From the NCBI GenBank assembly GCA_022446825.1, contig JAKVBY010000039.1:1-48320 (forward strand): 48,320 nucleotides of DNA. Reading direction: 5' to 3'. Of the stretch, positions 18,976-28,209 are shown in pieces. The DNA is from Pirellulaceae bacterium. GTDB taxonomy: Bacteria > Planctomycetota > Planctomycetia > Pirellulales > Pirellulaceae. The position numbers and the translations under genes were made by a program. The notes beneath the pieces are model-generated. The model had not been told where the DNA came from. It searched no databases and worked only from the letters and a program-made list of their open reading frames with translations. Every line of letters starts with the position of its first letter. Position 1 is the stretch's first letter.

Positions 18976-21224
18976 AAGCCGCCACAAGCGATGAATACAA
19001 GATTCTTGGCACCCGACCCATTCGGCATGATGGGGCTGACAAAGTAACTGGAAAGGCTAAGTACGGAGCGGATGTTCAATTTGCGAACTTGGCGCATGGA
19101 AAGATTCTTCGAAGTCCACACGCCCACGCCCGAATCAAATCGATAGACACCAGTGCAGCAGAAAAGGTACCTGGCGTTTTTGCCGTGATCACTGCCAATG
19201 ATTTTCCCGATCCTCAGGACAAAATTGCCGATCTCGGCGAGGGTCCGGTAACCTTATCCCACCTCGGTTCAAATGTTATGGCGCGCGGCAAAGTCCTTTA
19301 CAAAGGACATGCGGTAGCAGCCGTCGCGGCAACAAGTACACACGTCGCCGAACAGGCTTTGAATTTGATCCAGGTCGACTATGAAATCTTGGAGCCTGTA
19401 TTATGGGTACTCGACGCGATGGCCGAGGATGCGCCTTTGCTTCATGAAAATGTATTTACCGATTCCATGGGAGAGGCGTCAGAAAAACCAAGCAACATCG
19501 AAAAACACTTGCATTTTGAGAAAGGTGACATCGAACAAGGCTTTGCAGAAGCAGACATCGTCATTGAACGTGAATTTAAGACTGCCAGTGTGCACCAGGG
19601 GTACATTGAACCGCATGTGGCAACGGCTGATTGGAATGAGGATGGCCAATTACGTATTTGGACCTCAACACAAGGGTCCTTCACGGTCCGGCATCAAACT
19701 GCTGAATTGGTCGGTATCCCTTTGTCACGCGTCACCGTTTATCCGTGCGAAATAGGTGGCGGATTTGGTGGTAAGATCGCCGTCTATCTGCAACCCGTTG
19801 CTGCCCTACTGAGTCGCAAGTCTGGTCGTCCCGTCAAACTCGTCATGCAACGGGACGAAGTTTTTGAAGGCACCGGTCCTACGCCTGGTTCGTTTGTACG
19901 TGTGAAATTAGGTGCCAAGAACGACGGCACGTTGACAGCAGGTAAGGCCTGGATCGCCTTTGATGCGGGTGCTTTTCCGGGAGGACCGATTGGCCCGGGC
20001 TGCATGTGTGTATTTAGCTGTTACGACCTCCCCCATGCGACGGTCGATGGCTACAACGTTTGCAACAACAAGCCCAAAACTCAAGCCTATCGGGCACCGG
20101 GTTCGACCCATGTAGCGTACGCCACTGAGAATGTGCTGGACGAAATCGCTGGTGAATTAGATCTCGATCCCCTTGATCTCCGCTTGAAGAATGCTGTCAA
20201 AGAAGGTTCTCGTCGGGTCGATGGGCCAGTCTATCCTGAAATTGGATGCGTTGAGGTACTGGAAGCCGTTAAAAACAGCGAACATTGGAACGCGCCACTC
20301 GAAGGACCGTATCGAGGTCGAGGACTCGCCCTTGGTTTCTGGTTTAATTGCGGCCTGAAATCAAGCGCCACTGCCAATGTCAACACCGACGGTACGGTCA
20401 CGCTGATTGAAGGTTCCACCGACATCGGTGGTTCCCGTACATCTCTGGCCATGCAACTGGCGGAAACCTTAGGACTGACTGCGGAAGAGATTCACCCGCA
20501 AGTGGCCGACACCGATAGCGTTGGTTACACCGATGTCACGGGAGGTAGTCGTGTCACGTTCGCTACTGGGTTGGCGGTTTGTAAAGCGGGTGAGGACATT
20601 CAAAAACAAATGCGCCAACAGGCTGCCGTTCTTTGGGATTGTGACGCCAACGAAATCGAAATTAGCGGGTCCACATTCAGTCGAAATGGCAACTCCATTT
20701 CCTTTCAGGAGCTCGCAGCCAAGCAACTTCAACTCGGGGAACCGATTGTCGGGCGAGCAACCGTTGCGCCGGATTGCTCCACGAACGGTTTTGGCGCTCA
20801 TATCGCTGACGTCGAAGTCGATCCTGAAACCGGCAAAACAACCGTCCTGCGCTACACCGCAATTCAAGATGCGGGCAAGGCCATTCATCCAAGTTATGTT
20901 GAAGGGCAAATGCAAGGAGGAGCCGTGCAGGGAATTGGCTGGGCCCTTAACGAAGAATATTTCTTTGGTGATGCCGGTGATATGAAGAACGCTAGTTTTC
21001 TGGACTACCGCATGCCAACTTGTCTTGACGTGCCTATGATCGAAACAATCATTGTTGAAGTCCCTAACCCAGATCATCCATTTGGTGTTCGTGGCGTCGG
21101 CGAGACGCCCATCGTGCCACCTCCTGCTGCCATTACCATCGCTATTCACAACGCTACAGGGGTCTACATGCGGGAACTACCGGCATCACCTCCTCGCTTG
21201 TGGAAAGCGTTGCAAGAGGCTTGA
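18972..21224 (+). CDS. Molybdenum hydroxylase large subunit (xanthine/aldehyde oxidase family)
   Basis: 750 aa from the ATG overlapping the preceding stop; an in-frame start at 18897 lies inside that gene and is rejected. Molybdopterin-cytosine-dinucleotide family motifs are GGGFGGK (262-268), QAYRAPGS (371-378), and catalytic Glu711 in GVGETP near the end. The CO dehydrogenase active-site loop (AYRCSFR) is absent, so it is not a CO dehydrogenase; AYRAPG fits aldehyde or N-heterocycle hydroxylases. It inserts oxygen from water into a C-H bond. The substrate cannot be read from sequence, but the operon contains a D-threonine-aldolase-like enzyme, which makes aldehydes plausible. Confidence 0.93.
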   Translation: MKAATSDEYKILGTRPIRHDGADKVTGKAKYGADVQFANLAHGKILRSPHAHARIKSIDTSAAEKVPGVFAVITANDFPDPQDKIADLGEGPVTLSHLGSNVMARGKVLYKGHAVAAVAATSTHVAEQALNLIQVDYEILEPVLWVLDAMAEDAPLLHENVFTDSMGEASEKPSNIEKHLHFEKGDIEQGFAEADIVIEREFKTASVHQGYIEPHVATADWNEDGQLRIWTSTQGSFTVRHQTAELVGIPLSRVTVYPCEIGGGFGGKIAVYLQPVAALLSRKSGRPVKLVMQRDEVFEGTGPTPGSFVRVKLGAKNDGTLTAGKAWIAFDAGAFPGGPIGPGCMCVFSCYDLPHATVDGYNVCNNKPKTQAYRAPGSTHVAYATENVLDEIAGELDLDPLDLRLKNAVKEGSRRVDGPVYPEIGCVEVLEAVKNSEHWNAPLEGPYRGRGLALGFWFNCGLKSSATANVNTDGTVTLIEGSTDIGGSRTSLAMQLAETLGLTAEEIHPQVADTDSVGYTDVTGGSRVTFATGLAVCKAGEDIQKQMRQQAAVLWDCDANEIEISGSTFSRNGNSISFQELAAKQLQLGEPIVGRATVAPDCSTNGFGAHIADVEVDPETGKTTVLRYTAIQDAGKAIHPSYVEGQMQGGAVQGIGWALNEEYFFGDAGDMKNASFLDYRMPTCLDVPMIETIIVEVPNPDHPFGVRGVGETPIVPPPAAITIAIHNATGVYMRELPASPPRLWKALQEA

Positions 21225-21233
21225 GCCGTCCAC

Positions 21234-21497
21234 ATGGCGACCATCTTCATTCCAGCACAACTGAAAGAGTTAAGCAGCGGCATTGGCCATGTTGATGTTG
21301 CGGCAGATAACGTCGGTGAAGCGATTCGGCAACTCGACGCACGCTTTCCTGGAATGAAGCAACGGCTTTGTGCGGGGGACGAACTGAAGCCTGGATTGCA
21401 AGTGGCCATCGACGGAAAGATGTCATCCCGTGGTGTTCTCGCCAAACTTGATGTGGCTCGTGAGGTTCACTTTCTGCCGGTGATCGGTGGCGGTTAG
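21234..21497 (+). CDS. MoaD/ThiS-family small sulfur carrier
   Basis: 87 aa beta-grasp protein ending in Gly-Gly-Gly, the tail that is adenylated and thiocarboxylated by an E1-like enzyme. The pattern FIPAQLKEL...VGEAIRQLDARFPG...VHFLPVIGGG is typical of MoaD/ThiS-like carriers. It starts 9 bases after the Mo-subunit stop. Linkage to a Mo enzyme suggests it supplies sulfur for molybdopterin synthesis. No MoaE or MoeB partner is adjacent, so an alternative sulfur-transfer role is possible. Confidence 0.88.
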   Translation: MATIFIPAQLKELSSGIGHVDVAADNVGEAIRQLDARFPGMKQRLCAGDELKPGLQVAIDGKMSSRGVLAKLDVAREVHFLPVIGGG

Positions 21498-21525
21498 CAC
21501 ATAATTCTCAAGGAAAACAACAAGT

Positions 21526-22626
21526 ATGAATCTAAGCTTGACCGATTGTACCAAATCCAACCTCGACACCCCGGCATTATGCATTGATTTGGAGGCCATG
21601 GAGTCCAATATCCAATCAGTCATGGCGACCTGTCGCCAACATGGTGTCGAATGGCGACCCCATACAAAATGCCACAAATCACCAGTGATTGCGCAGAAAT
21701 TAATTGAAGCTGGCGCGATCGGCATGACGTGTGCGAAACTTGGTGAAGCGGAAGTCATGGCGGCGGGAGGAATCCGCGATCTGTTAATCGCCAATCTCAT
21801 TGTTGGTGATCAAAAAATTGCGCGTCTAGTAGAACTTCGACGGATCGCTGATCCTATCGTATGCATCGACCACATCGATCAAGCCAAACCCATTAGTGCA
21901 GCAATGAACAAAGCTGGTTTGAAGCTGCGCGTAATCCTCGAACTCAACATTGGACTTGATCGCGTCGGTGTAGCACCAGGCGATGCAACACTCGCTCTCG
22001 CTCAGCAGGTTGCCGCTCTGCCAGGAATCGAGTTTGCGGGCATCATGGGTTACGAGGGACATTTACTACAAGTCGCTGATCTTTCAGAAAAGGAAAAGCG
22101 GATACGCGAAGCGTTGGATATCTTAGCGGAAAATAAATCCGCTCTCGAAACGAGCGGTATTCCATGCCCCATCGTGTCCTGTGGTGGTACCGGTTCGTAT
22201 GTGTTTGCGGTTACGCATCCCGGGATTACGGAATTGCAAGCTGGTGGCGCAATTTTCATGGATGACTACTACCGAAATCAATGCCAAGTGCCGGATCTGG
22301 GGTTTGCCTTGACGGTGGTTGCGACAGTCGTCAGTCGCCCTGCACCAGAGCGGGCGATCATCGACGCCGGACGTAAGACCATGAACCCAGATCTTGTGAT
22401 GCCCCGCGTTTTAAACTGTTCCGGTGTCACCGTTTCGTCACTCTCGGCAGAACATGGATCGCTTTTACTTGATGAGAATTCGCAATCTTTGAAGATTGGC
22501 GATCGTATCGAATTACTTCCCGGTTATTCCGATATGACATGTGTCCTGCATGATCACTTTTTTGCCTTTCGAGGTGACCGTCTTGATTCCATCGTTCCCC
22601 TGGCAGGCCGAGGAAAGTTGCAATAA
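21526..22626 (+). CDS. D-threonine aldolase/D-serine dehydratase-like PLP enzyme
   Basis: 366 aa from ATG with AAGGA at 21510-21514. It has an alanine-racemase-type N-terminal barrel, with PLP lysine K48 in RPHTKCHKSP, and the C-terminal D-threonine-aldolase-like domain. In D-threonine aldolases and D-serine dehydratases a His-x-Asp/Cys pair binds a divalent metal; the corresponding place here reads Tyr334-Ser-Asp336, followed by LHDH. The His is thus replaced, perhaps marking a separate subfamily. The likely reaction is aldol cleavage or dehydration of a beta-hydroxy amino acid. It is the last gene of the RidA/Mo-hydroxylase operon, 28 bases after moaD-like, and converges on the rRNA methyltransferase gene. 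Confidence 0.85.
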   Translation: MNLSLTDCTKSNLDTPALCIDLEAMESNIQSVMATCRQHGVEWRPHTKCHKSPVIAQKLIEAGAIGMTCAKLGEAEVMAAGGIRDLLIANLIVGDQKIARLVELRRIADPIVCIDHIDQAKPISAAMNKAGLKLRVILELNIGLDRVGVAPGDATLALAQQVAALPGIEFAGIMGYEGHLLQVADLSEKEKRIREALDILAENKSALETSGIPCPIVSCGGTGSYVFAVTHPGITELQAGGAIFMDDYYRNQCQVPDLGFALTVVATVVSRPAPERAIIDAGRKTMNPDLVMPRVLNCSGVTVSSLSAEHGSLLLDENSQSLKIGDRIELLPGYSDMTCVLHDHFFAFRGDRLDSIVPLAGRGKLQ

Positions 22627-22643
22627 CCGGGTGGCCTTGTGAG

Positions 22644-23825
22644 CTATTTTTTAGGAGTCGACTCAGCGGAGTTGCTGTTAGGCTTTTTCTTTGATTTTGG
22701 TTTCCGTCGCATCGAACGGGTGCGCAATGCCGCCACACACACTTCATTTCGATTGTGTGCTAGTTGCCGCACGCGAACATATTCAAACCCCCAACTGCGA
22801 ATACGTTTCACACAGGTTGGAATCTCTTCTATGAGTTCCGGTTGAATCATTTTGAGGGTCAGCAACATGCCGCGGATGTTCACACCCTCACACGAAACAA
22901 TATCTTCCACCATCTGTAAGGTATAACTCGGTGCCACATTGACATCCGCAGTTAACCATTTGAATCCGCAAAAAGCATTGCGTTTCAGATCGGCACCTCG
23001 CTTTTGAATGTGCGTAAAATGGGGATGCGCCGCAACCTCCTTATCCATCGGTGCCGGGTCAATCCCTGTCACTAACAATCCCCTCTCTAGCAGTGCTTGC
23101 GCCGATCCTCCTGGAGCGCTACCGATCTCCACACAGGAGTCCCCTCGGGCGACCGGGAAACGTGACCAGCGCAAAGCCTCTGCCGTCTTTAAAAAAGCCC
23201 GCGAGGCGATGTCTACCGGTACATCAAATTCGATCACCCCACCCGGCCAGCAATGCGTGACAGAATCGGAGTGATGATATCCACACCACCAGTCATTGGG
23301 CTCAACAATGACCACGTCCAAGACTTTTCCACCGGCGCGTGCCCGCTGGTTAAGCTTAATACGGCGCTCGAGATGAGTTGGGCGCGGACGACGCTCAAGA
23401 ATTTCGATCCCAACTTGTTCTGCCAAAGGAGACACGCCAGGCTCGAATCCCCGTTCTCCTGGCAACCACTGGTCCCGCTGCCAAACGTGCAAATGTCGTA
23501 TGTTCTCTGCGTCCGCAGTTTTCCAAAAATCGTCAGCCATTGCTGAGATATTCTGCCCCGTAATCCGACCAGTTGAAATGCCATAGGTTCTGGCAAACAC
23601 ACTGCGCAAATCAAATCCGGCCGATAACCGTTGACCGGAGACTTTGAAGGTGACGAAGCCTGGTCTTGAAAACGAAAAGCGAAACTCGGGATTGTTGCGC
23701 ACAACTTCCGTTTTCAGTGCGGTTTCTGTGCCATTTTGACAACACGCAAAAATAAATGAGGGTTGATCCACGGTTGCTCGTCGTTGTGCGGCGTTAACGG
23801 GTAGGTTGGAACCGGTTAGGAACAT
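22644..23825 (-). CDS. RlmM-like ribose 2'-O-methyltransferase (FtsJ fold)
   Basis: 393 aa. The C-terminal half is an FtsJ/RrmJ-type Rossmann methyltransferase: SAM motif EIGSAPGG (233-240) and a complete K-D-K-E catalytic set at K213 (SRAFLK), D294 (TADVNVAP), K325 (LTLKM) and E361 (NEVCV). The N-terminal 200 residues fit the substrate-recognition region of RlmM, which methylates C2498 of 23S rRNA in E. coli. The last 25 residues are Lys/Ser-rich and probably contact RNA. It is monocistronic, with its stop 17 bases from the convergent operon. A 12-base palindrome lies just upstream of the start. Confidence 0.82.
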   Translation of the reverse strand: MFLTGSNLPVNAAQRRATVDQPSFIFACCQNGTETALKTEVVRNNPEFRFSFSRPGFVTFKVSGQRLSAGFDLRSVFARTYGISTGRITGQNISAMADDFWKTADAENIRHLHVWQRDQWLPGERGFEPGVSPLAEQVGIEILERRPRPTHLERRIKLNQRARAGGKVLDVVIVEPNDWWCGYHHSDSVTHCWPGGVIEFDVPVDIASRAFLKTAEALRWSRFPVARGDSCVEIGSAPGGSAQALLERGLLVTGIDPAPMDKEVAAHPHFTHIQKRGADLKRNAFCGFKWLTADVNVAPSYTLQMVEDIVSCEGVNIRGMLLTLKMIQPELIEEIPTCVKRIRSWGFEYVRVRQLAHNRNEVCVAALRTRSMRRKPKSKKKPNSNSAESTPKK

Positions 23826-24966
23826 ACCAGCGCGAGGGATGTTCGAACATGGTCCCGTTCAAAGATCACCTGAACTGAATGGAAACAAACAGACATTTTT
23901 GAAACCTTGCGGTCTTTGCGAGTCAGAATTCATTGATCGCATGAGACTCTGGCAAGATCGAACATAATCCATTTCCAACTATTGAGAACAAGAATTAAAA
24001 ATTTCTTTACTCAGATCGTCGATTTGCAAGACCCACCCGTATGCCTCAGGCGAGAGATGGAAATAAGAGAAATCTCCGTTGATTTTCAGATAATCGTGAG
24101 CAGAATCTGACGCCACTGAGCGAAGGGCTCATCTGCCTAGGGCAAAGAAAGACCCATAAAATGCTTCTTGTTGTGGACATTTTAGTGCATGGTGGCAGTC
24201 CACTCTGCATGCCCTCCTGGACTGGAAGCTTTCTATGTCACAAGTTTTCTGTCGATTCTTGCCATGCCATTTTGCTCACCCAACAAGCCGAGAAGGTGAA
24301 AATCGCAAAACATGAAGGCTTGGAAACTCTGCTCACAAGCGTGTGAAAACATATGGCACCGATGCCATGAGCTCCAAAAAGCAGCGGGTCCGAGGACATC
24401 CCCGCGCTTCTCAACAGGCATAGCAAAGAGCAAAATCATCCACCCTCAGCAAAGCATATGTCTCACCCGCATTGCCCTCCTTTCCTTTTGGACTCCGGCA
24501 GATCATGCTGCCGTAACCAACTGCTATCTACGAAGTCCATTAGCCGAACGAGACAAAAATCCGTGCTCTGAATGGGCTTGAAACCACAGGCCCTGCAATT
24601 AAATCTTGGGATTTTTCCTGAAGCTGACCAATCACACTCAATCTAAGCTTTCCTCTTGGTCGAATTCGAGTAAGATTGGTGGTATCAAGATTAAATGCTT
24701 GATCCTGCCTTCATGCATGTACGCTAGCACACTTGGCCTGGAAGCCACCAATCGAATCAGCAGCTCTTTGTCACCAGCGGTTTCGCTCGTTTGGTACTCA
24801 AGTTGCCGTAAATCGTGGTGTGAAACGTGGGTCAACGAAGAACAACCAATGTTTCTCAATTGAATGTTAGCAGTCTCCGTCTCAGAGATGTTGTGTGTGC
24901 ACCCATCGATGATTTTTACGTATGCAGTGGCAAAAACGTAGTCGATTTTGATTTGACGAGTGAAAA
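23826..24966. other. 1.1 kb spacer between rlmM-like and fusA
   Basis: Divergent promoter region with no supported gene. A minus-strand frame overlapping the fusA start (to 24638) has fair composition but no start codon outside fusA. Structures seen are the palindrome ATGTTCGAACAT (23839-23850) and inverted repeat ATGGCA-CCGA-TGCCAT (24353-24368). Possible remnants of a decayed gene cannot be excluded. Confidence 0.5.
23839..23850. promoter_or_regulatory. 12-base perfect palindrome upstream of the rlmM-like gene
   Basis: ATGTTCGAACAT lies 13 bases before the minus-strand start codon. Its GTTCGAAC core recalls operators of LexA-like repressors, but only one copy is seen and no regulator is nearby. 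Confidence 0.25.
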
Positions 24967-27060
24967 ATGAAACTGGAAAAAGTAAGAAATATTGGAATTT
25001 CCGCCCATATTGATTCGGGTAAGACGACCTTGAGTGAGCGGATTCTGTATTACACAGGTCGAATTCACAAAATCGGTGAAGTGCGTGGCGACGGCGATGG
25101 GGCAACGATGGATCACATGGATCTGGAGCGCGAGCGCGGGATCACGATTACTAGCGCTGCGACAAGTGTGGAATGGGATGGGCACAACATTAATCTGATC
25201 GATACCCCCGGTCACGTCGATTTCACAGTTGAAGTCGAACGTAGTTTGCGTGTACTCGATGGTGCAGTTCTTGTTCTCTGTGCGGTCGGCGGTGTCCAGT
25301 CGCAATCACTAACGGTCGATCGACAGATGAAACGCTATCACGTTCCTAGGCTGGCTTTCATTAATAAAATGGATCGGACCGGAGCAGACCCACTACGTGT
25401 CTGCGCGGAAATGCGTGAAAAACTTGGGGCGGAAGCAATTTTGATGCAACTTCCCATTGGTGCGGGGGAAGACTTCGAGGCAGTGATTGACCTCGTACGA
25501 ATGAAAGCACTTTATTTTGAAGGTGCCAAAGGCGAAGAAGTTGTCGAAAAAGAAATTCCCGACAATATGCTCGCCGAGTCCCAAAATGCTCGTACACAAA
25601 TGCTCGAAGCGTTAGCCATGTATAGCGACGTCCTCATGGAACTTTTGTTGAGTGAAGAAAAAGTTTCTGTAGAACTTATTTACAAGGTGATTCTGGAGGC
25701 GGTCCAGCAACAAGATGCAACGCCCGTGTTTTTAGGTACGGCATTTCGTAACAAAGGCGTACAACCACTGCTCGACGCGATTACGCGTTTCTTACCCTCC
25801 CCCTTGTCCCGAGAAATTGCGGCGAACAGTGTTGACAATCCCGATGAAAAGATCGAACTTAAGCCCGATGCGAACGCACACTTTTGCGGAATGGCCTTCA
25901 AGATTCTGGACGACCCTTTTGGGCAATTAACATTCATGCGTCTCTACCAGGGAACCATCGAAAAAGGCCAGATGTACGTGAATCAACGTACGGGCCGCAA
26001 GGACCGCTTCAGCCGCATTTTGCGGATGCATGCAGACAAACGCGAAGAAATTGACTCCGCATCCGCCGGTGACATCGTGGCCATTATGGGTATTGATTGT
26101 GCCAGCGGTGATACCTATGCAAGCGCCAGAGGTATGTACACGTTGGAGAGCATGTTTGTGCCGGAACCTGTGATTACCGTCGCCATTTCGCCATTGAGTC
26201 GCAATGATGCGGACAAAATGGGCAAGGCCTTAGCTCGTTTCCGTAAGGAAGACCCTACATTTCGCATGAGCACCGATGAAGAATCGGGCGAAGTTTTGAT
26301 TGCCGGCATGGGCGAATTACATCTCGATGTTTACATCGAGAGAATGCGCCGTGAATACAAAGTCGAAGTGGCAGTAGGTGCTCCCAAGGTTAGCTACCGT
26401 GAATCGCCAACAAAAGCGGTGCCATTTAACTACAAGCATAAAAAACAAACCGGTGGTTCTGGTCAGTATGCCCACATGGTAGGACGTTTCGATCCTTTAC
26501 CGAGCAACGCAGAAGAGGCGTTTGAGTTTGAGGAAAACATCGTCGGTGGTCGGATCCCCAAACAATATATTCCATCGATCGAAAAAGGGTTTCGCGTCTG
26601 TCTGAAGAAGGGGCCCATCGCCGAATTTCCGGTCGTTGGGTTGAAAGCCGTCGTAGAAGATGGATCCTATCATGAGGTCGATAGTAGCGATAAAGCCTTT
26701 CACACTGCGGCCCAAGGTTGCTTCCGAGAAACGTTTCGCAAAACAAAACCTGTTTTGCTTGAGCCCATTATGAAGTTGGAGATCGAATGTCCCGAGATTT
26801 TTCAGGGGCCCATTACGGGGGACTTAACAAGCCGCCGTGGAATTATTGCCGGAACAGAAGTTCGTGATGGCATTTGCTTTTTGAAAGCAGATGTACCTCT
26901 TGCGGAAACATTTGGGTACGCCACCGATTTGCGGAGTATGAGCCAGGGGCAAGGGACCTTTACGATGGAATTGCACACGTATCGTCGCGTTCCAGCCAGT
27001 ATCCAAGAAGCGGTCATTGCCGAAAAGAAAAAGCAGGCAGAGCTTGTCGGCGCTCGTTAG
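24967..27060 (+). CDS. fusA: Elongation factor G, spdEFG1 (mitochondrial EF-G1-like) type
   Basis: 697 aa, full length. GTPase domain: G1 AHIDSGKT (13-20), the switch region [19 protein letters not shown] and NKMD. Domains II-V follow, ending normally. Three features point to the spirochaete-planctomycete-delta form that groups with mitochondrial EF-G1: [15 protein letters not shown] rather than [33 protein letters not shown], and [20 protein letters not shown]. In that lineage translocation is done by EFG1 and ribosome recycling by a separate EFG2. It is not in a str operon: no rpsL, rpsG or tuf is adjacent. The ribosome site is weak. Confidence 0.93.
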   Translation: MKLEKVRNIGISAHIDSGKTTLSERILYYTGRIHKIGEVRGDGDGATMDHMDLERERGITITSAATSVEWDGHNINLIDTPGHVDFTVEVERSLRVLDGAVLVLCAVGGVQSQSLTVDRQMKRYHVPRLAFINKMDRTGADPLRVCAEMREKLGAEAILMQLPIGAGEDFEAVIDLVRMKALYFEGAKGEEVVEKEIPDNMLAESQNARTQMLEALAMYSDVLMELLLSEEKVSVELIYKVILEAVQQQDATPVFLGTAFRNKGVQPLLDAITRFLPSPLSREIAANSVDNPDEKIELKPDANAHFCGMAFKILDDPFGQLTFMRLYQGTIEKGQMYVNQRTGRKDRFSRILRMHADKREEIDSASAGDIVAIMGIDCASGDTYASARGMYTLESMFVPEPVITVAISPLSRNDADKMGKALARFRKEDPTFRMSTDEESGEVLIAGMGELHLDVYIERMRREYKVEVAVGAPKVSYRESPTKAVPFNYKHKKQTGGSGQYAHMVGRFDPLPSNAEEAFEFEENIVGGRIPKQYIPSIEKGFRVCLKKGPIAEFPVVGLKAVVEDGSYHEVDSSDKAFHTAAQGCFRETFRKTKPVLLEPIMKLEIECPEIFQGPITGDLTSRRGIIAGTEVRDGICFLKADVPLAETFGYATDLRSMSQGQGTFTMELHTYRRVPASIQEAVIAEKKKQAELVGAR

Positions 27061-27110
27061 GCTGGTTTATTAAGTTGCCCACACGACACGAACCACACAG
27101 ACCATTACAC

Positions 27111-28115
27111 TCAAACTGGTCGGTCGTCATTTGTTCCACTGGTTGGCAAAACGCTCTCGCGAGTTGTCCAGCCCAAACAAAACAGGGCAACGAGGAAAAA
27201 AGCCCCTGACAAGCTGAGACCAATCAGCGGAAACGGATCGGCACCGTCGTGGGCCACATCACCCACTCCCGATTGGCTGGACACAATGGCCAACGTGTTA
27301 TTCATGATATGACATAAGATCACAAGGATTACCGAACCGGAACGCCAAGCAACCACACCCAACCAAAGACCCAGAGGAAAGACGGCGATGATATGCAGCG
27401 GTTCCATGTGGGCAGTGGCAAACAAGCTGGAACTGATCCCGATCGCCGCCCACACGGGCAGCCGCGCCAAAAGTCGCCTTTGCACATAGCCACGAAATAA
27501 AATCTCTTCACTGATCCCTGGCATCATCGCGACTAAAAAGAACACAAGCACCAGGGCGCCACCCTGTTGGTGACCTACCATCTGGTCCAGCATCTCTAAT
27601 TGTTCGCCCGTGTGATCGAACAAGGCTAATAGCAGCAAGTGCGCCAGCCAACCGACAAAAGGAGTTCCCGCCACAATCAACGGCCACATGAGAATGGGCA
27701 GCCTACCTTTCACAAATCCAACTCGCTCATAAACGGAAACCGGTGACAGCCAGGCAGCCCCCAACGCTATGATGAGAAAGACCACTTGACCAGGTAACAG
27801 AAGTACAATGAGCCCCTGAGGCCGCGAACTAAATTCCTGGATCCAGGCAAAGAAAAGATTCGGCGCTGCAAGTGTTTCCCGACCAGCGTCCACAATGACG
27901 GCGACTAAGGTTACGAACGTTGCCATAATAGTGGCCAAGATTATCGCTAACATACCAACCACCAAGGCCGTCCAAATGCGCGGCTTGGGTACCGTCCTAA
28001 GGGACGTGATGTCCACTGAAAGCTTTTCATCCTCGCTTAAATCGCACACCTGCCCGTCTGGATTAACGGCTTTCGTTTCATCGGACAAATTCCTAGGTTG
28101 GTCGTCGGCACTCAT
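27111..28115 (-). CDS. CPBP-family intramembrane metalloprotease
   Basis: 334 aa from the ATG at 28115 (MSADDQPRN); the frame stays open to a TTG at 28208, which would add a hydrophobic N-terminus. About eight hydrophobic segments are visible. The Abi/CAAX-protease motifs are present: EEILFRGYVQRR (two Glu and Arg), an AHMEPLH segment, and HIMNNT. These residues bind the zinc or activate water within the membrane. Roles range from prenyl-protein processing to bacteriocin immunity; this one is unassigned. It lies directly downstream of a response-regulator gene on the same strand, so the two may be co-transcribed. Confidence 0.82.
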   Translation of the reverse strand: MSADDQPRNLSDETKAVNPDGQVCDLSEDEKLSVDITSLRTVPKPRIWTALVVGMLAIILATIMATFVTLVAVIVDAGRETLAAPNLFFAWIQEFSSRPQGLIVLLLPGQVVFLIIALGAAWLSPVSVYERVGFVKGRLPILMWPLIVAGTPFVGWLAHLLLLALFDHTGEQLEMLDQMVGHQQGGALVLVFFLVAMMPGISEEILFRGYVQRRLLARLPVWAAIGISSSLFATAHMEPLHIIAVFPLGLWLGVVAWRSGSVILVILCHIMNNTLAIVSSQSGVGDVAHDGADPFPLIGLSLSGAFFLVALFCLGWTTRESVLPTSGTNDDRPV

Positions 28116-28209
28116 GGGAGAGAGTACACCTTTTCTTGCTGCCGTTATCACGGTCACCATGACAACGGCAAGTAAATCAAACACGACTGACAGAAGAGGA
28201 CAGCACAAC

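Noticed and set aside
18972..21224. CO dehydrogenase (CoxL) reading of the Mo subunit
   Set aside because: The CODH-specific AYRCSFR loop is replaced by AYRAPG, so aerobic CO oxidation is not supported despite the M-S-L gene order.
24638..25105. Minus-strand frame of about 155 codons upstream of and overlapping fusA, with fair composition
   Set aside because: Its only start codon lies inside the fusA coding region on the opposite strand; no start, ribosome site or family likeness in the free part.
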